Position numbers and translations under genes: made by a program. Below the pieces are notes generated by a model. The model searched no databases. It had not been told where the DNA came from and saw nothing but the letters and a program-made list of their open reading frames with translations. Below, in pieces: positions 56,144 through 64,000 of a stretch of DNA of 64,000 nt. The DNA comes from Endomychus coccineus (lineage: Eukaryota; Arthropoda; Insecta; Coleoptera; Endomychidae). The DNA is taken from NCBI GenBank assembly GCA_958510875.1, contig OY294069.1:176000868-176064867 (forward strand), written 5' to 3'. Within the stretch, counting starts at the first letter, position 1; each line of letters starts with the position of its first letter.

Positions 56144-57383
56144 ATAGTCTAGGAGATAGAGCGATATTGATGGTCTGAACATTAACCCGAGGGCACTATA
56201 TTTTATCAGTAAAGGACGGTTCAATGACCAATTCATCTCACAGACCGAATTTTCCCCGGTTGCTAGATCTCGAGATACAGCATCCGCATTTTTTTTTGCC
56301 TGGAGGATAACCTTTCCCAAGTTGGGGTTACTTGAAAAGCATGCCATTCTTATACACTTCCACCATGTGCCATCATTTTTTATCGTGCCCGTTTATCAGG
56401 CCGACCATTTAAAATTGGGCCGAAAATGGACTGCGAATTAACCCTCCCAAACCTGGTGGAAAATGTTCATTGGTGTTGGCAATTGTTAACATACCCTAGG
56501 CCATCAAAAGTTATCGGTCCATTTCCGAGTAATTGGCCATTATTTGAACAAAAAAGGTTTTTTTTTCATTTTGTGGCTAAAACTTGCGGGTTACAAGATA
56601 ACATGATGGCACCATGTTGAATAACTTTATTGGAGGTCAACTAAAGATTTAAAATTATTGTCATCGCTCCTTGCCTACTTAAAACCCCCGAAACACCCTA
56701 AAACCACTCCTCAAAACAAAACAAAAACAAAAAAACAGCCGTTTGGATCTTAAACCCAGCTAGAATCTCAAAACTTTACTAATTTATGATAAAATTGGTC
56801 ATATTATCCATATTATTCATATTTTTTTTGGGTGGTTTTAGGGGATTTTGTGGGGTTTAAATAGGCAATAATTTTAAATCTTTATTTGACTTCCAATAAA
56901 ATTATTAAACATGGTGGCATTTGTTATCTTGTAACCTGCAAGTTATAGCCACAAAATGAAAAAAAGAAACATTTTTGGTTCAAATAATGGCCAATTACTC
57001 GGAAATGGACCGATAACTTTTGATGGCATAGGGCATGTTAACAATTGCCAACACCAATGAACATTTTCCACCAGGTTTGGGAGGGTTAACTAGCAGTCCA
57101 TTTTCGGTCCAATTTTAACTGGTCGGCCTGATAAACGTGCACGATAAAAATGATGGCACATGGTGGAAGTGTATAAGAATGGCATGCTTTTCAAGTAACC
57201 GCAACTTGGGGAGGGTTGAACTCCAGTCGAAAAAAAAATGCGGATGCTGTATCTCGAGATCTAGCAGCCGGGGAACATTCGGTCTGTGAGATGAATTGGT
57301 CATTGAAACGTCCTCTAACGATAAACCTTAGTGCCATCGGGTTAATGTTCAGACCATCAATATCGCTCTGGCTCCTAGACTAT
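56144..57383. mobile_element. Foldback element, about 560-bp inverted arms
   Basis: Left arm about 56144-56709 and right arm about 56829-57383 are inverted copies along their whole length. Both start ATAGTCTAGGAG or its near-match and share GATGGTCTGAACATTAACCC, CATCTCACAGACCGAA, CTCGAGAT, GGCATGCTTTTCAAGTAACC, CATTGGTGTTGGCAATTG and CCATTTCCGAGTAATTGGCC in opposite orientations. The spacer of about 120 bases is AC-rich. No coding capacity. A TA dinucleotide at the edges could be the target, but no clear duplication is visible. Confidence 0.92.
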
Positions 57384-57440
57384 AAGGACGCTTTGTGTTA
57401 ATAGAATTAGTTTTAAGTAATCCGGTTTCAGACATAATAA

Positions 57441-57482
57441 GTCTTCTGATGATGGTCGTGAGACCGAAACGTACGTAAAGAC
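57441..57482 (+). ncRNA. Hammerhead ribozyme-like sequence (type I, short helix III)
   Basis: All three helices and core boxes can be laid out. Helix I GTCTT (57441-57445) pairs with AAGAC (57478-57482). Then CTGATGA (57446-57452), an extra T (57453), helix II GGTC/GACC around GTGA (57454-57465), GAA (57466-57468), helix III ACG/CGT around TA (57469-57476), and A at 57477 as the cleavage-site base. The core matches CUGANGA...GAA...NUH. The extra base between A9 and 10.1 departs from the strict consensus; a natural viroid hammerhead (CChMVd) is known with an extra residue there. Hammerheads with very short helix III are known in Penelope-like element pseudo-LTRs, and Penelope-like fragments are abundant here. 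Activity is not shown. Confidence 0.7.
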
Positions 57483-58443
57483 GAGAAAATATAAAGCATA
57501 AATGTTAATGTGACCTATTTTCTGATAATTTATATATTATTATATACTGATGAGGACGATTGAAAAAATCGAGGGTAGAAGCCATCACTCTATGGTAATT
57601 TATCATATTGATTAAATGAAAAAACAATTATTTTGTTGTTTTTACCACTTTCAATGGTATTATTCAGTGTAGTGTTCATCTCCCAACAAGCATTTTGAAA
57701 GTATATTTTAGATGTAATGCTGAAATAGCAATAGAGACTATGAATAACCCATATCAAAAGGGATTGATATTGAATATTGAAAAGAATAAAACTTGAACGG
57801 TTAAGTAGTGTCGATGTCATCAAGCAATATTCTTACATCCAAGTTGTCCGAATTGTCCAAGACTATCGTTGTTTGTATTTTGTGAATGCCTCTTGTTAAA
57901 CGATGGCCCACGGCATATTTTTATGTCCGTAGCCTGAATGTCTTGTAAATTTTTATTATTTCTGTTTTTACGCCGCATTAAAGGCCATAAAACGTAAAAC
58001 ATATCAATAAATATCATTAATCTTACTTAATCGTAATAAAAATATTTACGGTCACCTGATTTATTCCTTTAATTGCGTGTATTTTAATTAATTCGTGGTA
58101 ATGTCGTTAATTTATAATGAATTAATGATACGTTCCTTAAAATTTTATATTTTCTGAAGCGCTTATCGGGAGGAATCCGGGGTAACCAAGTAGCAGCTCA
58201 ATAAATATATTCTGAGCGTGGTCTGACTGACTTTGTTTTATTCCTCATTAAGTATTTACCTCTTAACGTAACAGAATTTTCATTTTATTGTCACTGGAGT
58301 TCATTGATGTTTCCAAAGAACTATTAAATGTGAAATATGTAGACCACCGAGGTGTTCTGGTTTTATTTTATTTTCGTCCTCTTGAAACAAAACCCAAAAT
58401 TTCCAACATCTTCCATAACTAATTAAAATGTTCTACAAGTCAT
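57483..58443. other. AT-rich non-coding stretch
   Basis: The first 60 bases may continue the ribozyme-bearing retroelement (they resemble 13600-13640 in outline). Otherwise nothing recognised. Confidence 0.35.
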
Positions 58444-59719
58444 GATGATTTCGATTAATGAAATGAGTATGCAGCCGACTTGTGTTATTAAAATCCGATT
58501 GAAGCTGCAGAAGACATTGGATCGGTTGTATGTGAAAGAGTAATAAATGGTTAATTTTCAATTTGAAAAGGATTGAATATAGTTAATTAATTACGTAAGA
58601 CATTATTAAGCTAATGCATATAGCTTTTATCGCGGGCTTTGAGCGCGGCGACCAAATCAAGAAAAAAAAAAACAAAAGACAAATACCGTAACGAAATATC
58701 CTGACACCCACCACTCCGCCTACCATGTAGCTCGGCCGATCTTATAATTGTCGAAATGTTAACATTGAACCTTTTAAAAGGTCGTGATAGCCCCAAAGTG
58801 GGTCGAAAACTGTTTTTAATTGGTTAATTTTCGATAAATCGAATGACGTTCACGTGAGAAGCGCGTAGCTCGCGAGTTAGAAAAGTGAAAATTTACGGTA
58901 CATAGAACGTCGTAACGAAGACTTTTCGCATGCGGTTTTCTCTCCATGTCGCTAGTTTATGAACGGGGCCAACTAAATAGCATAGTCTCGGGCCCCAAAA
59001 TGTCGATTAAATAGGAAAATTTAATTAAAACATTTTGAGGTATTCTCAGCTGTCACCTACTAGCATCTGACATGCGACGTACGAAAGGGAATTTTCTAGC
59101 TACTTAAATATACCGAAAGCGGGAAAAAGCTAGCGGCCCATAGCCCAAAATACTTCATTACAACTGGCGCCGGCCGCACGGGGTTCGAAACGGCCCCAAA
59201 TTAACAATATAGAGGTAAAATGTATAAACTCTAACTTACGCGCAGCGATCTCCTCGAGGACATGTCAAAATTATTACGTTCGTAGCTAATTACATAAGAC
59301 GTCTGGCGTTCATGCAATTGTGTTTTTATACAATTCGAACCTTCTAATTTCGATAGGCCACCTGAAAATCCCGGAGCCGGAAGCGCTATCGAGATCTGAA
59401 CGTTAAAACTTCAGTATAAAATTGTGTTTACAAGTCACCATAGATAACTTTACTACCGGTAGTAGAGTTATCTATTTTTGTCACAAAATACTCTTCATAG
59501 AGATCAAGATGATACTCTTTTTTACTCATAATTCGTGAAGATTTTGAAGGGGTAGTGGATGTTTTTCTGCCCAACTTTTTCCAGTGGCGTAGTGCTATGC
59601 AATACCTTTACCGCGGCAGTCCCCGAGTGCCACACACAACCGATCCAATCTTTTCTGCACTTTTGATTGGATTTTAAACACAAGTCGGCTGCATACGCAT
59701 TTCATTAATCGAAATCATC
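58444..59719. mobile_element. Inverted-repeat element or inverted duplication, about 1.28 kb
   Basis: Arms 58444-58535 and about 59631-59719 are inverted copies: GATGATTTCGATTAATGAAA, GTATGCAGCCGACTTGTG, TAAAATCC, TGCAGAA and ATTGGATCGGTTGT. The interior has several GC-richer patches but no ORF with motifs. The right arm joins directly to the GAAACGTC-bearing block (59720-59880) shared with 7066-7245. No target duplication found, so an inverted duplication linked to a Penelope-like insertion is an alternative. Confidence 0.7.
59441..59474. repeat. 34-bp palindrome centred on ACCGGT
   Basis: TAGATAACT-T-TACTACC pairs with GGTAGTA-G-AGTTATCTA with a single T/G mismatch pair. Confidence 0.9.
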
Positions 59720-59880
59720 TATTCTTTTCTAAATTACATGGAAACACTAATTGACAGAATAATTTTTGATAAAGATAATAAAATATTGTCGAAACGTCAA
59801 AAAAAGAGAGTTTTTATTCTATTTTCAGTCATATAAAGAACCAGAATACCAAGAAAACGTAACATATATATATATATAGT
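59720..59880 (+). repeat. GAAACGTC-bearing block (partner at 7066-7245, minus)
   Basis: Shares CTATTCTTTTC-AAATTACA, AATTGACA, AAAATATTGTCGAAACGTCA, TTTTCAGTCATATAAAGAAC and CAGAATACCAA with the block at 7066-7245 in reverse. It ends in an AT dinucleotide run (59864-59879) next to the R4-like LINE 3' end. The motif and the acceptor-like TTTTCAG suggest a Penelope-like 5' region; this is inference. Confidence 0.65.
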
Positions 59881-59905
59881 TTTTTTTACATTCATACCTG
59901 GTCGG

Positions 59906-59939
59906 GGCTGCTGCGCGCTCCGATGACATCGCAGCAGCC
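59906..59939 (-). other. 3' UTR hairpin of the R4-like LINE
   Basis: GGCTGCTGCG (59906-59915) pairs perfectly with CGCAGCAGCC (59930-59939) around a 14-base loop. It lies within about 30 bases of the element 3' end, a plausible recognition structure for its own reverse transcriptase. Confidence 0.75.
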
Positions 59940-60189
59940 GCGTTAGAAAAACCTAGTCTGTACACCAAAGCTACCTTCAAGCTCCCAAATCATGTGCCCT
60001 AAGTAGCTTTATTGAACCCAGAATGACTGCCTTCTGCATCCGGTCGATCAAGATGTGCGCCGAGTTCTTACAGGCCGTAATGATCTTTAAGTTCGAACGC
60101 AGCAAAGACCGAATTTCGCCCAAATCACCGATGATCGGAATCATTAATATGACCTTGTGGCCTGGGTACAGAGTGCGGAGCTCGAATAG

Positions 60190-60427
60190 GAGATGTTGAT
60201 ACTTTGTTCGTTTTTCTCCTCTTTAAAGACTATGTTATTTTCTGCCGGAGCAGAGAATTCGATGACATACATCGTCTTGGTTTGTTTATCAAGGAGGATA
60301 ACGTCAGGCCTATTTACATGTATGGGCCTGACGGTTGGAAATGGATAATTCCAGTAGATCTGTTATTTTTCGTTTCCGTCAACGGACTCAATATCTCCAG
60401 GCATATGAGGTAGCACCGGCTTTTGGT
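60190..60427 (-). pseudogene. R4-like LINE restriction-like endonuclease domain
   Basis: After the frame ending at 60428, the minus strand continues with a stop and then VRPIHVNRPDVILLDKQTKT followed by MYVIEFSAPAENNIVFKEEK. RPD (codons at 60303-60311) and the later E (60258-60260) form the R-P-D-x(n)-E core of the nuclease that nicks the target in R2/R4-type LINEs. The NNIV-KEEK-K block that follows is also conserved. The segment is decayed but legible over about 55 residues. Confidence 0.75.
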
Positions 60428-60943
60428 CTATTCCGTATACGAGTGCCTTAGATGGTAGTAAAGCACCCGTTGTGCTGCATTATGGCGATGGGTGTAGGCC
60501 GAGGTCGCTTTTGCAGGACATGCAGACAGCAGGTTGAAAAGCGTCTCAGGCACCTTTCGACAGGCTCTGCAGCTGATATTAGGAACCTGCATATCCATCA
60601 CGTTGCGGCGATAGACCAAAGTGTTGATTACGCCATCTTGGAAAGCTGCGGTGAATCCCTCGGTCCCGGATGTGAGTCCAGCTGACCTTAGGTAGCCGAA
60701 GGTCAGCTTGGTTGACAAGCCGAGCGGTTCGATGTTTCGGAAGGAAACACCGTGTATCGGCTTGTCAACATGCCGCCTAAGCATAAGATTTTTCTCCGCG
60801 GCATTTATCTTGTCTTTCAGGCGAGAAGTTTGAAACTCGAGGTTGCCCTCTAGTTGGCCTTCTCGACTGATATGTAATTCGAGACCAAGATCTTCCGCAG
60901 CTCTTTGTGCTGCTTTAACGATAAATGCCCTCACTTCGATCAA
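60428..60943 (-). pseudogene. R4-like LINE C-terminal region with zinc knuckle
   Basis: 171-codon frame. It contains PIHGVSFRNIEPLGLSTKLT, then FGYLRSAGLTSGTEGFTAAF and QDGVINTLVYRRNV, the EG-I-AAQDQ-L-TR-Y block of the R2/R4 group. A knuckle follows, C-RAC-x(n)-H or L-x-C in ISCRACRKVPETLFNLLSAC, where the expected histidine reads N or L. SAYTHRHNAAQRVLYYHL is the RHN block that leads into the endonuclease. The start methionine is internal. Confidence 0.82.
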
Positions 60944-60992
60944 TTAATTATTTTTGACAAGCCACAAGAGGGCACTCGAAGTCCTAAGAACT

Positions 60993-61385
60993 TTACAGAT
61001 CCACACTCCGATGCACACCCTCCAGTCTATGGAGTTCTCTACCTCCCTGGTGACGTGGGAGATAAATGCGGGGAAAGGATGACCAAGGCTGCAAACTGTG
61101 ATGGATATGCATCATTTTCCGGGTGTTTTTGTCGAGTCTAGACAGCTCATCGACCATCCATTTCACCACTCCAAAATATTGAAAAAGGACTAGAACGGCA
61201 AGCATATTTGTTGCAGATGCCTTGTTCTCACTTGAAAGTTCGGAAGACCATATCTTTCGAACAAGGTTTCTGTACTTGCCGCAGAGATCTACCCTCACCT
61301 GGGAAGCATCATAATTAGAACGATGTTCCCAGGTATCGATAGATCTCTCCATCATCAAGGTGTTTGAAGATGCTTCAGTCGGCAA
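60993..61385 (-). pseudogene. R4-like LINE RT thumb region
   Basis: 130-codon frame. KYRNLVRKIWSSELSSENKA, TNMLAVLVLFQYFGVVKWMV, ELSRLDKNTRKMM and PRIYLPRHQGGRELHRLEGV are the thumb and linker blocks of R4-type LINEs (R-R-ILKSELN-KNKI-AIN--A-PV-TYSFGI--W, LD-KTRK, LPR--GGRGL). The frame is open but its upstream partner is in another frame. Confidence 0.82.
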
Positions 61386-61511
61386 GTTGCATATTCTCGT
61401 GCACTTCCGGAGATCGTCCTCTTCTTAAATAAAACACTGTGCATGCATTCTGAACCACGTTGAGAGCTTGATGGAGGTTTTACTTTCCAGAGGCATACAG
61501 TTTCAAATTAT

Positions 61512-61700
61512 TCATGTAAAATAAATGGGTGAGCTGCTGCCTCCAATGGAGGGCGACAGCAGTGAGATGAAGAAGAGGGAACTGAAGGAGTCTCCTTGGA
61601 AAACACTCCTCTTGAATGCTACAATTCTGTCAGGACTCGTCGTGTGCCTGACGTAATGGCTAAACGAGTCTTCTATAGTGGCAACAGATGTTCTATGCAT
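61512..61700 (-). pseudogene. R4-like LINE RT QGDS box
   Basis: FKRSVFQGDSFSSLFFISLL corresponds to the KRGIFQGDSLSPLLFCLAL box of R4/NeSL-type RTs. This places the fragment between the RT fingers at 61940-62272 and the thumb at 60993-61385. The catalytic YADD that should follow within about 60 residues is not legible. Confidence 0.75.
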
Positions 61701-61939
61701 CTCACTAGTGGGGTTGGTTCACAAAGGCATTGTAACAAGTATAATAATAACTCATGTGATGTTGAATCAAATGCCTTGCGGAAGTCATCCAGGGCATGGA
61801 ATGGTTGCACTTATAGAGTATGGAGTCCTAAGAGATGGATCTATCTATCACCAAGTTCTCTCGGCAACCCTTCATGCATTTCTTTGCCCCACGCTGTTCG
61901 CTGATGTTATTAATTACCAGACCAGTCGATGTCAACAAC

Positions 61940-62272
61940 CTAGCATACAAGATATGACCTCTCGACAGCCCAGCTTGGAGATTGCCGCTCCTCTTTAACC
62001 CAAAAGTCAAATACTCTGGTCAAGCGGCGGTTGGTGGAAGGAAATTTCTTCCACCACCATATGTTAATGTCGTCAGGACCGGGAGCATCAGATTTTTTGG
62101 TGCCGACAAGAGCTTGTCGGATCTCATCCTCGTTGGCTGCCTCGCACACTTCGGTTTGCGAAAGTTGACGTTCAGCGCAAAACATTTCGAAGGGTGCTAG
62201 GGCTAGGGTGTCTAGGTTAATTGGACGCCTAGACTTGTATACTCCTTTCCTGAACTGCTCGACCTCCTCCAC
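61940..62272 (-). pseudogene. R4-like LINE RT fingers
   Basis: ALVGTKKSDAPGPDDINIWW and WKKFPSTNRRLTRVFDFWVK match the entrance of R4-type RTs (KAPGPD-I--YWLKKL---H--L---FN-L). The frame begins just after the poly-C run (minus strand) and closes with a stop near 61940. Confidence 0.75.
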
Positions 62273-62294
62273 AGTCGGAGGGGGGGGGGGGGGG

Positions 62295-63635
62295 CAGCAA
62301 TTGTATGCGGGCTATCGCGAAACAAGGATATTTAAACTATCAAGTAGATATGTACTACAGCATTCTGTTTGATGTCTTGATAACGTAAGATTCCCCATTA
62401 TCCTCTTGTGCCTTCCTATAGTATACCTCCGCATAAAATCATAATATTAACTCTACCTCATTATCCAACATTAATTATCCGGAATCCCACCAGTTATTTT
62501 CTTATATTCTACTACAAATATTCAAGATTATTCATATTTTCATACATAGTAGTGTTTGAAGATGAATCGCTAGTGTCGAAACCATAGTCACAATTTGTTT
62601 CTATAATGTATGTGATAAAAAAAAGTAAATTACAAAGTTTTATTTTATCTTATTATATCAATTTTTGATACATTTCAGAGGGAATAATTATTTCATTAAA
62701 TTTGTAGAAATTAATAAAAAAATTGTTGTACGGAATTATGAAATCTTAGCAACTTGAATGAAATAGCTACTAAAAGTTGATTTTCACGAATTATAAATTT
62801 GTAACTAACCAATTATGCACGATTCATAAACATGACATAAACTTGATACTCAGGCGAGCATTCTCTTAATTGCTAAACGAATGTTAACAGTATAAGTTTT
62901 GACCTAAGATTTGGTCATTAGTAGTTTAATTTTTTTTCTCAAATATGATACCAAGATTCAATACCAGGCATTCATATTTTCTACTTATATCTGACCAACT
63001 ACCCAGTCGATACATTAAGAGACTTAAATAAAACGTTGAAAGAAACAGAGCTTAAGTGTAGGTTAAACGTCAAGAACGTTAAAGAACCGGCGAAAAGGAA
63101 TCAATAATGACGAAATGATATCTAAAATGACTGAACGGGTTATAACCTAAAAGTAATAACGGTCCTACTCCCCCGGCATTTAGTAATTACCCAAGTTAAT
63201 ATCCGAACATTTTGTAAATAACAAGGCATCTCTCTAAATATGGTCGAATAAACGTTTCTAATGACATTTTAAAAGTGTGGAGACAAGCTTTTTGTATCAC
63301 TCCGTGGACTGTTCCTTTGGTGAGCCGAAGCACTTGTTTGTTATTAGGGTTTGATTACAGTACCTCTGCGTATAAATGATATAATGGTCAATCATTATAC
63401 AGGTAACATCTTTTAGAGTTTCTCTGTTCATGTTCTCCTCCCTTCAGCGGGTAGAAATCAGTCAGTTGTCGTCGTTCGTGCAAGGTACGCATTAATTTCG
63501 CATTATTTATATGGATACTTAATTCATTCTGGAGTTGTGTGTTAATGTGTTGTTTCTATGTTCCACTTGCTTGAGTCAAACAAAGAGAAAATACGTAACT
63601 CTCATTCTATTAATCTGTCCCAACATAGAAATGTG
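62295..63635. other. AT-rich non-coding stretch, nothing recognised
   Basis: No gene or repeat supported. Confidence 0.4.
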
Positions 63636-63639
63636 GATC

Positions 63640-63890
63640 TAGGCGGACAATAAGAGTATTTTAATTTCCTAGAAAACATGCACCACCAACTTTTGAAAGA
63701 TTTGTCTCTACAGTTAAGACACATTTTATGGAGGTCGTTGAAAAGGGCTTAGGTCAAGACGCAGCAATTAGTTGGCCACCGAAGTCTCCTGACCTGAACT
63801 TGCTAGATTTTTTTTATTGGGCACATCGAAGAAATTGTTTGCGCTTCAAATGAAATTGAAAATTTGGTACAAATGCTACCTACGTAGATT
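63640..63890 (+). pseudogene. DDE transposase remnant (IS630/Tc1-mariner-like)
   Basis: EYFNFLENMHHQLLKDLSLQ at the start and, in another frame, GLGQDAAISWPPKSPDLNLL followed by DFFYWAHRRNCLRFK. The WP-RSPDL-PLDFF-WG block is the third-catalytic-residue region of a widespread insect transposase family. The segment with the preceding catalytic aspartate (QDGAP) is deleted. It continues toward the window edge without further legible motifs. Confidence 0.65.
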
Positions 63891-64000
63891 CCAATTTGAT
63901 TCAAAGGTTGCAGGTATGTGGAAAAACAGCATTTCAAGCAGTTTTTTTCTAGTTCTATTATTAGTAGCAAATATGACTGCGACCTACTGAGTTTTTTTTA

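Larger units (their letters stand above)
59884..62294 (-). mobile_element. LINE with restriction-like endonuclease (R4/Dong-like), decayed
   Basis: About 2.4 kb on the minus strand. Order from 5' to 3': truncated start at a 15-base poly-G/poly-C run (62280-62294), RT fingers, RT QGDS box, thumb, C-terminal zinc knuckle, restriction-like endonuclease, and a 3' UTR with a strong hairpin ending beside an AT dinucleotide run. Single-ORF LINEs with a C-terminal PD-D/EXK nuclease form the R2/R4/NeSL group; R4/Dong members insert near simple repeats, which fits the AT run at 59864-59879. Stops and frameshifts separate every domain. The catalytic YADD box is not recognisable. Confidence 0.82.

Noticed and set aside
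57216..57401. 61-codon frame in the right foldback arm and its partner in the left arm
   Set aside because: Mirror-image frames from an inverted repeat with no motif; the left-arm counterpart differs, so the frame is not conserved as protein.
59760..59810. Second complete hammerhead around GTCGAAACGTC
   Set aside because: The 5' core reads TTGATAA, so two essential core bases (C3 and G8) are lost; helix III would be a single pair.
61596..62200. Plus-strand frames of 72-106 codons
   Set aside because: Shadows of the R4-like LINE on the minus strand.

Overview
This window looks like a piece of an insect nuclear genome: AT-rich, gene-poor and packed with decayed transposable elements. Short TTAGG-type arrays, a copia element primed in the Drosophila-copia manner, mariner remnants, Penelope-like elements and a TLX/C15 homeobox-gene exon all point to an insect. 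A beetle is a reasonable guess but the sequence does not prove the order.

Only one host gene exon is supported: the first coding exon of a TLX/C15 (clawless-type) homeobox gene on the minus strand at 27076-27523. It ends in a clean GTAAGT donor. No homeodomain exon was found at lower coordinates, so intron 1 seems to run through most or all of the remaining 27 kb and would hold a large share of the repeats below.

Layout. 1-4 kb: LINE family A fragment and a Penelope-like (PLE) fragment. 4.06-6.74 kb: 5'-truncated LINE with a long reverse-transcriptase ORF (minus). 8.2-10.1 kb: hierarchical minisatellite, 124-bp unit. 11.6-16.0 kb: LINE A and PLE fragments and a small inverted-repeat element. 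18.3-20.0 kb: R1-clade LINE embedded in TTAGG-type repeats. 21.3-22.7 kb: AT-rich tandem repeats. 24.8-25.8 kb: another LINE fragment and a mariner remnant. 27.0-27.8 kb: the homeobox exon and its 5' flank. 28.3-30.1 kb: the best PLE copy. 30.2-34.5 kb: repeat X split by a 3.3-kb DNA transposon (Y) with a TA target. 36.5-37.5 kb: mariner remnant and an internally deleted repeat X. 38.6-40.3 kb: 308-bp tandem array between a LINE fragment and a PLE endonuclease fragment. 42-43.5 kb: poly-A-tailed retroelement and LINE A fragment. 45.88-49.30 kb: copia element with intact target duplication but a 24-bp 3' LTR. 49.9-52.9 kb: LINE A with tandemly repeated 3' ends and a 489-bp MITE. 54.4-55.7 kb: longest repeat X copy. 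56.1-57.4 kb: foldback element. 57.44 kb: hammerhead-ribozyme-like sequence. 58.4-59.7 kb: inverted-repeat element. 59.9-62.3 kb: LINE with a restriction-like endonuclease (R4/Dong-like). 63.6-63.9 kb: another transposase remnant.

The mobile elements are almost all broken by stops, frameshifts or truncation, and no intact autonomous element is visible. The most interesting signals are the hammerhead-like RNA, the copia element with its half-tRNA primer site and 24-bp LTR, the R1 LINE in telomere-type repeats, and insertions whose target sites can be read directly from uninterrupted copies in the same window.
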